Below are positions 8,044-14,952 of a stretch of DNA of 42,201 bases, piece by piece. The stretch lies in NCBI GenBank assembly GCA_004557035.1, contig SFFB01000014.1:1-42201 (forward strand). Direction: 5' to 3'. This DNA is from Bacteroidales bacterium (GTDB lineage: Bacteria > Bacteroidota > Bacteroidia > Bacteroidales > Bacteroidaceae). The notes beneath the pieces were generated by a model. That model saw only the letters and a list, made by a program, of their open reading frames with translations, was not told where the DNA came from and did no database searches. The position numbers and the translations under genes are program-made. Positions within the stretch are counted from its first letter, which is position 1; the number at the start of each line of letters is the position of its first letter.

Positions 8044-9894
8044 ATGACCACACGACACATTCCCCTGGAAGACTTCTTCCGCAACGCCCAAGAGGCAGCC
8101 TACCAGCTTTCGCCCGACGGCCGTTTCCTCTCTTTCATGGCCCCATACGCAGACTGCATGAACGTCTTCGTCAAACCCACAGCCGGAGGTGAGGCCATAA
8201 GGCTCACCGACGAGACCGAGCGCAGCATTGGCGGCTATGCCTGGGCCGACGACGACCGGCTGGTCTATGTCAAAGACCACGGCGGCGACGAAAACTATGC
8301 GCTCTACGGCATACGTCCCGACGGCTCCGACCGTCGCGCCTACACGGCTTTCGACGGTGTGAAGACGGTCATCATCGACGACCTCGAGGAGGTGCCGGGG
8401 CAAATGATTGTCGGTCTGAACCGCCGCAACCCCGAGGTGTTTGACCCTTACCGGCTCGACCTCAACACGGGCACGCTCACCCTGCTGGCCGAAAATCCCG
8501 GCAACTGGCAGGGGTGGACCACCGACCACCAGGGGCGACTGCGTGCCGTCACGGCCATCGAAGACGGCGTCAACACCACCCTGCTCTACCGCCCCGACGA
8601 CACTGAGCCCTTCCGGCCCGTCTTGACCACCAACTTCCGCGAGTCGGTGAGCCTCATGGAGTTCACCCCCGACGACCGGCTGGTCTATGCCGCCACCAAC
8701 CTGCACCGCGACAAAGTGGCCCTCGTCTTGATGGACCCGGCCGACTGCAGCGAACTGGAACAGCTCTATGAGCATCCGCGCTATGACATCTCGAGCATCA
8801 CCTATTCGCGACGGCGCAAAAAACTGCTGGCCGTCTACGTCACCGGGCACAAAGAGCCCATCCGCCACTATTTCGACGACGAGGAGCGACAACTGCGCGA
8901 GCGCATACAGGCCCATTTCCCGGGACGCCGCTATGGCGTGGCCGACAGCAACAAGGCCGAGACATTATATATAATATATGTGGGCGGCGACCGCACACGA
9001 GGCAGCTACTGGCTCTATGACGCCACCACCGACAAGGCCGAAAAGATTGCCGACATAGCCCCCTGGCTGCACGAAGACGAACTCTCTGAGATGCACGCCG
9101 TGAGCTACACCACCCGCGACGGCCTCGAAATCGAAGCCTACCTCTCCCTGCCCGTCGGACTCACTCCCGAGACGGCCCGAAACCTGCCCGTCGTGGTCAA
9201 TCCCCACGGCGGCCCATGGGCACGCGACGCCTGGGGCTACGACTCGGAGGCACAATTTCTCTGCAACCGGCGCTACGCCGTTTTCCAAATGAACTTCCGC
9301 GGCAGCACGGGCTACGGCCGACGTTTTCTCGAAGCCGGCTACGGACAATGGGGGCTGAAAATGCAAGACGACATCACCGACGGCGTCGAGTGGCTCATCC
9401 AACAAGGCATTGCCGACGCCTCACGCATTGCCATCTATGGCGGCAGCTACGGCGGCTATGCCACTTTGGCCGGATTGGCCTTCACCCCCGACCTCTACGC
9501 CTGTGGCGTGGACTATGTGGGTGTGTCGAACCTGCTCACCTTCATGCAGACCATCCCGCCCTATTGGCAACCGATGCTGCAAATGATGTATGAGCAAGTG
9601 GGACATCCCGAGCACGACCGCCAACGGCTCGAAGCCACCTCGCCGGCTCTCCACGCCGACCAGATCAAGGCGCCGCTCTTTGTGGCACAAGGCGCCAACG
9701 ACCCACGCGTGAACAAGGCCGAAAGCGACCAGATGGTCGAGGCGCTGAGACGGCGCGGCGTCGACGTGGAATATATGGTGAAAGACGACGAAGGCCACGG
9801 CTTCATGCGGCAAGCCAACCGCTTCGATTTCTACCGCGCCATGGAGCGCTTCCTCGCCCGGCACATCGGTACAAACGCTGACAAGCGTGACTGA
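8044..9894 (+). CDS. S9 family serine peptidase (prolyl oligopeptidase / acylaminoacyl-peptidase type)
   Basis: The 616-residue protein has an N-terminal beta-propeller (about 20-330) with repeated LSPDGRFLSF-like and WADDDRLVYV blades, then an alpha/beta-hydrolase catalytic domain (about 350-616). The triad can be placed at Ser468 in YGGSYGGYA, Asp553 in GANDPRVN and His585 in DDEGHGF. The oxyanion region NPHGGPWARDAWGYD is typical of the S9C group. No signal peptide is visible (MTTRHIPLEDFFRNAQ), so a cytoplasmic peptidase acting on short peptides is most likely; many Bacteroidota S9 enzymes are instead exported. It starts 44 bases after the GH25 gene and may be co-transcribed. The stop codon lies inside the left edge of the dispersed repeat at 9887-9994. 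Confidence 0.93.
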   Translation: MTTRHIPLEDFFRNAQEAAYQLSPDGRFLSFMAPYADCMNVFVKPTAGGEAIRLTDETERSIGGYAWADDDRLVYVKDHGGDENYALYGIRPDGSDRRAYTAFDGVKTVIIDDLEEVPGQMIVGLNRRNPEVFDPYRLDLNTGTLTLLAENPGNWQGWTTDHQGRLRAVTAIEDGVNTTLLYRPDDTEPFRPVLTTNFRESVSLMEFTPDDRLVYAATNLHRDKVALVLMDPADCSELEQLYEHPRYDISSITYSRRRKKLLAVYVTGHKEPIRHYFDDEERQLRERIQAHFPGRRYGVADSNKAETLYIIYVGGDRTRGSYWLYDATTDKAEKIADIAPWLHEDELSEMHAVSYTTRDGLEIEAYLSLPVGLTPETARNLPVVVNPHGGPWARDAWGYDSEAQFLCNRRYAVFQMNFRGSTGYGRRFLEAGYGQWGLKMQDDITDGVEWLIQQGIADASRIAIYGGSYGGYATLAGLAFTPDLYACGVDYVGVSNLLTFMQTIPPYWQPMLQMMYEQVGHPEHDRQRLEATSPALHADQIKAPLFVAQGANDPRVNKAESDQMVEALRRRGVDVEYMVKDDEGHGFMRQANRFDFYRAMERFLARHIGTNADKRD

Positions 9895-9994
9895 AGTGAC
9901 TGAACGCTCCAATCACCATTATTCACTGAAAATCAACATACTTACAAGGCCGTGACTGTGTGATTGGGAAAAAGGCCAACATTGGGGTAAAGAG
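9887..9994 (+). repeat. Dispersed 108-bp element, copy 2
   Basis: This is the partner of 1708-1815, in opposite genomic orientation and with about 87 percent identity by eye. The inverted repeat CCAATCAC/GTGATTGG and the GGAAAAAGGC segment are identical in both copies. It overlaps the last codons of the S9 peptidase and ends just before the acetyltransferase ATG. As with copy 1, it lies downstream of a gene and in that gene's orientation. Confidence 0.8.
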
Positions 9995-9995
9995 C

Positions 9996-10544
9996 ATGTC
10001 CGACAAGATCATCATTATGCATCACCACATCAAGGGCCGTCGCGTCACGCTGAGGCCGTGGCGAGAGACCGACGCCGAAAGGCTCTTCCGGCTGGCTGCT
10101 GACCCCGAGGTGGGTCCGCGTGCCGGCTGGCTACCTCACCGCTCAGTGAGCGAGAGCCGGCAAATCATCAAAGCGCTTTTCATCAACGTCACCACCTGGG
10201 CCATTGCCCGTAACGACACGGACGAGATGATTGGCGCCATCGGCTACGGACCGTCGTGCGACTGTGCCCTGCCGGCGCGTGAGGGCGAACCCACCGTGGG
10301 CTATTGGGTGGGGCGTGAGTTTTGGGGTCAAGGTTTCTGCACCGAGGCCTTGCAACTGATGGTCGACCACATACGCCACACCACTACCCTCCCCTCGCTC
10401 ATCAGTGGGCACTTTGCCGACAATCCCGCCTCGGGCCGCGTGATGGAAAAGTGCGGTTTCAAGCCCACAGGCGAGACCTGCACCGATCCCCGTCTCGCCA
10501 TCGGCGGCGACAAACCCATACGCGTGTGGCGGCTGAGATTATGA
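9996..10544 (+). CDS. GNAT family N-acetyltransferase (RimJ/RimL type)
   Basis: The 182-residue protein of the GNAT fold transfers an acetyl group from acetyl-CoA to an amine on an unidentified substrate. It shows the RimJ/RimL-like opening GRRVTLRPWRETDAERLFRL and a strand with WAIARNDTDEMIGAIG. The acetyl-CoA-binding region is VGYWVGREFWGQGFCTEAL (Q/RxxGxG/A-like WGQGFCTEA), and the C-terminal half has NPASGRVMEKCGFKPTGE. The frame stays open upstream to a GTG at 9960, but that codon lies inside the dispersed repeat. The ATG at 9996, or the later one at 10017, is therefore preferred. After the stop the sequence turns AT-rich and enters the accessory island. Confidence 0.88.
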   Translation: MSDKIIIMHHHIKGRRVTLRPWRETDAERLFRLAADPEVGPRAGWLPHRSVSESRQIIKALFINVTTWAIARNDTDEMIGAIGYGPSCDCALPAREGEPTVGYWVGREFWGQGFCTEALQLMVDHIRHTTTLPSLISGHFADNPASGRVMEKCGFKPTGETCTDPRLAIGGDKPIRVWRLRL

Positions 10545-10771
10545 AACAGAGACTGTACAAGATGACCTTTGGTTAGCCCTCCTTGATGACTGAACCGACG
10601 TCCATCCTTGATGATGAGGAGTTTTTTTTCTTCATATTCCGTTATTTGAATAGAAAATTGTATTTTTGGTGTGCCACTAAACTTCATGACATTGTTAGAG
10701 ACTACAAAGATTTTTAATGTTGGTATTAGGGATATATTGAACGACATTCATTAATCAACGTATAAAATATA

Positions 10772-11581
10772 ATGTTAAATCTGTTCGACGAGCTATGGTC
10801 TGAAGAGTCTACTTCAATATGTGGTTTGATATTCAGCGAAGACTTCACCACCTCAGCAGATGTGGTGAGGAATGCTTGCGGACTGCCCCTTGAGGCTATC
10901 CGTGTGGTAGCTCGTGAGCAAGGGGTGAAGATAGATGACCCTGCGTGCAGTAACATAAAATTAGATCTGCTCGCAGCCTTGGCTGATGCTCACGTCCGCC
11001 ACATTAAGGCATACTATCGTAATGCCCAACGATATGTGGCCCAGCTTGGTGGCAACGAGCTGACTACATTCGTCGACTTTTGTGAAACCTTTAAAAAACG
11101 CCACGTTGATACAGTTTGCTCTTGGGACGATATTGACATCGATGCCATCAAAGAGCGATTTTTCAGAAAAGTAAAAGAACTTACCCCTCACAAAGATGAT
11201 ATATTAGAAGCACTCCTATCTGAACGGAGTGATGTATTATACGAATCAGCAAAAGTGAAGTTTGTTGATACATGCCCTGTTATAAACAGACTTAGTATCT
11301 ATCAAAACTCAATTAACCCTTTTAGCAACCAAGCTAGATACAGAAGCCTTGATGACACTTGGAGAAAATACGATGTAATAGAACGTGTCGTAACAAGTGC
11401 TTGCTACGGACATTGCCCTAAGCACATCTACTATAATATCGATCTGAGAAGGCAAATTCGCACGGTCACATTATCTGCAAGGTTTTATATATTCATTGAT
11501 GAAGACGAGCATCACCTTAATAGCAACTTTGTGTATAATAAATATAAATTACTCACAGGTGCTCTTGAGATGACAGCATAA
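10772..11581 (+). CDS. Hypothetical protein, first gene of an AT-rich accessory island
   Basis: The 269-residue protein matched no family. It has no signal peptide or membrane segment. The N-terminal third looks mostly helical (TSADVVRNACGLPLEAIRVV, IKLDLLAALADAHVRHIKAYY), with an acidic stretch WDDIDIDAIKERFFRKVKEL in the middle. The C-terminal half has a Cys-containing SACYGHCPKHIYYNIDLRR and beta-rich VTLSARFYIFIDEDEHHL. Codon use is AT-rich compared with the flanking chromosomal genes. The ATG follows an A-rich leader, normal for this phylum; a possible -7 box TATTTTTG lies at 10661-10668. The 10545-10771 gap holds a T run (about 10623-10630) but nothing else clear. The DUF4417 gene follows 36 bases after the stop, so the two are probably co-transcribed. 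It is probably a real gene of unknown function. Confidence 0.7.
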   Translation: MLNLFDELWSEESTSICGLIFSEDFTTSADVVRNACGLPLEAIRVVAREQGVKIDDPACSNIKLDLLAALADAHVRHIKAYYRNAQRYVAQLGGNELTTFVDFCETFKKRHVDTVCSWDDIDIDAIKERFFRKVKELTPHKDDILEALLSERSDVLYESAKVKFVDTCPVINRLSIYQNSINPFSNQARYRSLDDTWRKYDVIERVVTSACYGHCPKHIYYNIDLRRQIRTVTLSARFYIFIDEDEHHLNSNFVYNKYKLLTGALEMTA

Positions 11582-11617
11582 TGGTATGCCCTAAGAGCAC
11601 CATAATCATTTTCATAA

Positions 11618-12322
11618 ATGAATCGCCAATTATTTTTTGATTTCGATTTCTTAGATGAAAACCAAGTAGCAAATCTAGATTACAGGTTTTCAAATCAAGG
11701 TCCACTACATATGGTATTAAACCAATTTATGGACTTTACTTCCAAGCACGAGCAACCCATTGTTAAGCCTGTACCTGTGGATATACCTCAAAGTATATGT
11801 GCTTTACATCGTATCAACGATATACAAATAGGTGACTCGGATTGTTGTCCTCACTTTTTTGTGGATGATAATAAGATTGAGCCAGCCTGGTCTAGACCTA
11901 TTTTGTACATTAAGAAGTTGAAAAGGTTTAACCGATCTATTTCACCTAACTTCTCCATTTTCGAAAATATGGTAGAAGAACAAAAACGTTGGAACTCTTT
12001 CCGTAATAAATTTTTGACTGCTTTATGGCAGAGTTTCGGAATCAATGTAATACCAGCTCCTTCTTGCGGTAAAATTTCTGACGTTGAGTATTATATGGAA
12101 GGATGGCCAAAGGCATCTCTTATTGCCATCAATAGTACAGGTATAGGTTATGATAAACACAATAGGCACCTTTTTCTCACCACCTATAATGCGATGATTG
12201 ACATCCTCAAGCCAAAACACATCCTTCGTTATGGCCCATTTGTTGAAGGAGAAAAAAAAGAGATAAGCACTTATTATTCTAATGACGCAAAAAGAAAGGA
12301 GGCTAAAGATGGGAGAAAATAG
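11618..12322 (+). CDS. DUF4417 domain-containing protein
   Basis: The 234-residue protein shows the DUF4417 pattern as recalled from the family. An N-terminal region leads to CPHFFVDDNKIEPAWSRP (compare a typical VHFFIDDYQFERIW). Then come LKRFNRSISPNFSIFENM (like a VLSPDFSLY block), WNSFRNKFLTALWQSFGINV (like WNxYRNRWxGAYWQ), IPAPSCGKISDVEYYMEGWP and SLIAINSTGIG. It ends with a C-terminal helix and ILRYGPFVEGE. DUF4417 proteins are common on prophages and mobile elements; their biochemical role is not established to my knowledge. The conserved DD and WN...RN positions are present. It overlaps the next gene by 14 bases, so the two are translated together. Codon use is AT-rich like its neighbours, supporting import by a mobile element. 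Confidence 0.82.
   Translation: MNRQLFFDFDFLDENQVANLDYRFSNQGPLHMVLNQFMDFTSKHEQPIVKPVPVDIPQSICALHRINDIQIGDSDCCPHFFVDDNKIEPAWSRPILYIKKLKRFNRSISPNFSIFENMVEEQKRWNSFRNKFLTALWQSFGINVIPAPSCGKISDVEYYMEGWPKASLIAINSTGIGYDKHNRHLFLTTYNAMIDILKPKHILRYGPFVEGEKKEISTYYSNDAKRKEAKDGRK
12297..12302 (+). promoter_or_regulatory. Unusually strong Shine-Dalgarno site deciding the start at 12309
   Basis: A perfect AGGAGG lies 6 bases before the ATG at 12309, inside the end of the DUF4417 gene. Most genes in this window, as usual in Bacteroidota, have no such site. It favours 12309 over the upstream in-frame ATG at 12282. Confidence 0.7.
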
Positions 12323-12761
12323 ATCCTACGATATGAATATTGGTGGAGTGCCAGATAATAAACGCTCTCACATTGAGACTGGACATACCATTATGGGACA
12401 CAAGGTTTTGTTGCAAAAAAACATGATTACACAGGCAAAAAATATAATGAATTCTAATTCTAATAGTCCTATATATTTGATTGGAAGGGAACTAAAAAAT
12501 GGACGTATACAGATTCACAGTATTAATATCTTTGAGGGACACAAACTCAAAACAGAAGTTAATCTTAAATATGACCTTGATGGAAGACTTCTACCTTACA
12601 ACGGCAAAGAGTCGCATACACATAGTCATTCATGGGAAATGAAGGACAATGGCGATATGGGCAGGAAGTACGCAGGCAGACATGAGGCTATACCTGCAAA
12701 TCTAAACCAACTTATAGACAAGATTATAGACTTCAACAACAAACAACATTATAAAAAATGA
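12309..12761 (+). CDS. Orphan histidine-rich small protein, candidate effector/toxin
   Basis: The 150-residue basic protein (MGENRSYDMNIGG...) matches nothing I recognise. It has no signal peptide or membrane segment. Histidines cluster in RSHIETGHTIMGHK (about 19-32) and in ESHTHSHSWEMKDNGDMGRK (about 101-120), followed by RHEAIPANLNQLIDKIIDF. A small protein with paired His, Arg and Glu residues in two blocks is compatible with a metal-independent RNase or other nuclease fold, but this is only inference. The start is fixed by a perfect AGGAGG. The stop codon overlaps the next start as ATGA, a coupling typical of toxin-antitoxin or effector-immunity pairs. It could equally be a phage structural or regulatory protein, given the DUF4417 gene upstream. 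Confidence 0.65.
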   Translation: MGENRSYDMNIGGVPDNKRSHIETGHTIMGHKVLLQKNMITQAKNIMNSNSNSPIYLIGRELKNGRIQIHSINIFEGHKLKTEVNLKYDLDGRLLPYNGKESHTHSHSWEMKDNGDMGRKYAGRHEAIPANLNQLIDKIIDFNNKQHYKK

Positions 12762-13171
12762 AGATAACAAGAAAGATAGCTATTCCAAACTTTTATGGAG
12801 AAGGGAAGCATATATACGAGGATCAAATGGGCTTCACCCTATCCATAAGAACAGATATTCATTCCAATGTAAATCGAGAGATTTTCCTCTATGCATTGGG
12901 CGAATTATACTATGAAATGGGCTTTTACTATGCAGTAAATGAGACATTCTATTTTATAGCCACTATGGAATCCCCTATTCAAGTTCTCAAACTGCCAAGA
13001 AACTCGGCATATTCTCATTATGTAGGCTGGCAATGTGATGTGACGGCTTATGAGTTTGGCGAAGTGATTGCCACCTATGACACAGTAGAAGAGCTTTGGG
13101 ATGATTTCAGAATAGACGGCAAGAGTCTTGAGGAGATTATTCCGCAATCATATGTTATGCGTTTTTGCTAA
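12758..13171 (+). CDS. Orphan acidic small protein, candidate immunity protein or antitoxin
   Basis: The 137-residue protein overlaps the previous gene by 4 bases (ATGA). It appears to be alpha/beta, with MKITRKIAIPNFYGEG, a Tyr/Phe-rich middle (YALGELYYEMGFYYAVNETF) and an acidic end (TYDTVEELWDDFRIDGKSLE). The last piece resembles, from memory, C-termini of small Bacteroidota proteins found beside toxins, but no domain name can be given. An IS982 remnant begins only about 4 bases after the stop, so the native C-terminus may have been altered by that insertion. Its acidic character next to a basic partner suits an immunity role. Function is inferred from arrangement only. Confidence 0.65.
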   Translation: MKITRKIAIPNFYGEGKHIYEDQMGFTLSIRTDIHSNVNREIFLYALGELYYEMGFYYAVNETFYFIATMESPIQVLKLPRNSAYSHYVGWQCDVTAYEFGEVIATYDTVEELWDDFRIDGKSLEEIIPQSYVMRFC

Positions 13172-13174
13172 ATG

Positions 13175-13261
13175 AACGCGAATTTGGTATAAACCCTATG
13201 GTATCAATCTGTTTTGCCTATAATCTTGAGGTTCATTGATAGTTCCTTCAGCAGCAGGTTG
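13175..13261 (-). mobile_element. Solo end of an IS982-family element (transposase C-terminus remnant)
   Basis: This 87-base stretch aligns with 41602-41688, the terminal part of the IS982-type pseudogene. They share TATGGTATCAATCT, GTTCATTGA and CAGCAGGTTG. On the minus strand it still encodes NLLLKELSMNLKIIGKTD then stop, matching the IS982 C-terminus NLLPKKPSMNIEIIDKS. Similarity ends sharply at 13261, next to the purT terminator, and the rest of the element is gone. Confidence 0.8.
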
Positions 13262-13266
13262 AAACT

Positions 13267-13319
13267 AAAAAAAACGACAAAACCGACACGTCGCCCAAAC
13301 GATGGGAACGTGTCGGTTT
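13267..13319 (-). terminator. Intrinsic terminator of purT
   Basis: The 12-bp perfect arms AAACCGACACGT (13280-13291) and ACGTGTCGGTTT (13308-13319) have a 16-base loop. On the minus strand eight T follow (complement of 13267-13274) after 5 bases. Confidence 0.88.
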
Positions 13320-13353
13320 CGTTATATCATTATAAGTATGGTCCGGCGTCGGG

Positions 13354-14517
13354 TCAATAAACCTCAACTTTGGCAGCGAGTGCCTTGGCCTTGTCGCGCA
13401 AGGCGTCGATGTCGGCATCGGGCGCTCCGCTCACCACGACCACGCCCATGCGGCGTCCCACCCGCGTGGTGGGTTTGCCGAAGATGCGCACGTCGGCATC
13501 TTCCACACACGTCTGCTCAAGACCGCGATAGCGAGGCGGCTCTTCACTGACGATGGGCGAAAGAATGACAGCCGAAGCGCCGGCTCTGAGTTGCTTGACG
13601 GGCGGAATGGGCAGACCGAGCACGGCGCGGAGATGGAGCTCAAACTCGTTGAAGGGCTGAGTGCCGGCAAGGGTCACCATACCGGTGTCGTGCGGACGGG
13701 GAGAGAGTTCGGAGAAATACACCCCATTTTCGTGGCTCAAGAAAAATTCCACGCCCCAGATGCCGGCACCACCCAGGGCACGCGTCACCTTGTCGGCCAT
13801 CTCACGGGCAGCCTTGAGATGCTCGTCAGAAATATGGGCCGGCTGGAAGCTTTCGCGATAGTCGCCGCCTTTCTGCACGTGGCCGATAGGCGGACAGAAG
13901 AGCGTGGGGCCATTGGACTGCGTGACGGTGAGCAGGGTGATTTCGCTGTCGAACTTGATAAACTCCTCAACGATGACTTCGTGGATGTCGCCACGGCTGC
14001 CCTCGATGCTGTATTGCCAGGCGTGCTCAAGGTCGGCCTCTGAGCGGAGCAGACTTTGGCCCTTGCCCGACGACGACATAAGCGGCTTGACAATGCAGGG
14101 GAAGCCAATCTCAGCGGCAGCCTCCTGCAATTCGCCAAAGGTCTTGGCATAGCGATAGCGGGCAGTCTTAACGCCAAGTTCCTGGGCGGCGAGGTCGCGT
14201 ATGGCTTTGCGGTTCATCGTATAGTTGACGGCACGGGCAGAGGGGACCACCTTGATGCCTTCGCGCTCGAAGTCGTAGAGGCGCTCAGTGCGTATGGCCT
14301 CAATCTCGGGCACAATGATGTCAGGCCTGTGGCGACGAACGGCAGCCTCAAGGGCGTCGCCGTCGAGCATTGAGAAGACTTCGGCCTCATCGGCCACCTG
14401 CATGGCGGGCGCTCCGGGATAGGCGTCGCAAGCCACTACATACTGCCCCAGCCGCTTGGCGGCTATGACAAACTCTTTGCCCAGCTCACCCGAGCCGAGC
14501 AACATAATTTTTTTCAT
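13354..14517 (-). CDS. purT: Formate-dependent phosphoribosylglycinamide formyltransferase (GAR transformylase 2)
   Basis: The 387-residue ATP-grasp enzyme makes formyl-GAR from GAR, formate and ATP in purine synthesis; it is cytoplasmic. The N-terminal PurK-like domain starts MKKIMLLGSGELGKEF and continues with VVACDAYPGAPAMQVAD. EIEAIRTERLYDFE, a PurT hallmark near residues 71-84, follows. The ATP-binding region holds FPCIVKPLMSSSGKGQS (about 139-155) and VEEFIKFDSEITLLTV. The catalytic part has GIWGVEFFLS, YFSELSPRPHDTGMVTL and FNEFELHLRAVLGLP. The length is normal for the family and all motifs look intact. It is transcribed alone on the minus strand, ending in the hairpin at 13280-13319. 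The TPx-free formate route lets the cell bypass the folate-dependent PurN step. Confidence 0.96.
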   Translation of the reverse strand: MKKIMLLGSGELGKEFVIAAKRLGQYVVACDAYPGAPAMQVADEAEVFSMLDGDALEAAVRRHRPDIIVPEIEAIRTERLYDFEREGIKVVPSARAVNYTMNRKAIRDLAAQELGVKTARYRYAKTFGELQEAAAEIGFPCIVKPLMSSSGKGQSLLRSEADLEHAWQYSIEGSRGDIHEVIVEEFIKFDSEITLLTVTQSNGPTLFCPPIGHVQKGGDYRESFQPAHISDEHLKAAREMADKVTRALGGAGIWGVEFFLSHENGVYFSELSPRPHDTGMVTLAGTQPFNEFELHLRAVLGLPIPPVKQLRAGASAVILSPIVSEEPPRYRGLEQTCVEDADVRIFGKPTTRVGRRMGVVVVSGAPDADIDALRDKAKALAAKVEVY

Positions 14518-14626
14518 AACTAAAGGAATTGGCGTATGAATGTTGGGTTTACACCTGCGAAGTTACGGCAAGAAGCGTAAAGGAACAAAAATAAACAGGG
14601 CTTTTTTACGCTTGGCGCGCCGTATC

Positions 14627-14797
14627 TTAGGCCTGCGGACGGGATGGGTCGGCGACGTGAGACGGCAGACGACAGGCGGCCACCAACTGATCGAGATTGC
14701 CCACTTCACGCTCCATTTCTTCGAGCGACAGGCGGGCGAACCGACACAGGCGACTGAGCGTGGCGGCAGAGGGAGAAACAGGAGTAGAGTGTGGCAT
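14627..14797 (-). CDS. Very small ORF resembling the N-terminal part of GatC
   Basis: The frame encodes 56 residues and lies between htrA and purT on the same strand. The segment LSRLCRFARLSLEEMEREVG (about 14-33) followed by NLDQLVAA resembles the N-terminal helix pair of GatC, the small subunit of the glutamyl-tRNA(Gln)/aspartyl-tRNA(Asn) amidotransferase. In GatC a pattern like LAxLARLxLxEEE is followed by a helix ending in a DQL/DYV-like motif. GatC is normally about 95 residues, so this would be a shortened or decayed copy; the C-terminal tail ACRLPSHVADPSRPQA looks non-homologous. No gatA or gatB is nearby. It could be spurious, since a longer frame overlaps on the other strand. The GatC call is tentative. 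Confidence 0.35.
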   Translation of the reverse strand: MPHSTPVSPSAATLSRLCRFARLSLEEMEREVGNLDQLVAACRLPSHVADPSRPQA

Positions 14798-14899
14798 AGG
14801 CTGAAAACTATACGTGAAAAGATTGATAGGTTTTGACTTATAAACGGACGGAAAGGCGTTTTAGTGTGTGGAAGGAAAAAGAAAAATGACGAAGAGTGG

Positions 14900-14938
14900 T
14901 AAAACAATGAGCGGCCCTGCAATAGCAAGACCGCTCAT
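14900..14938 (-). terminator. Hairpin downstream of htrA
   Basis: ATGAGCGG (14907-14914) and CCGCTCAT (14931-14938) form perfect 8-bp arms. On the minus strand a short T-rich stretch follows (TGTTTTAC). It lies 15 bases after the htrA stop. Confidence 0.7.
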
Positions 14939-14952
14939 TATATCTTTGACTC

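Noticed and set aside
14540..14836. A 98-codon plus-strand frame between purT and htrA
   Set aside because: Arg/Gly-rich, no domain; the GatC-like minus frame is a better though still weak candidate.
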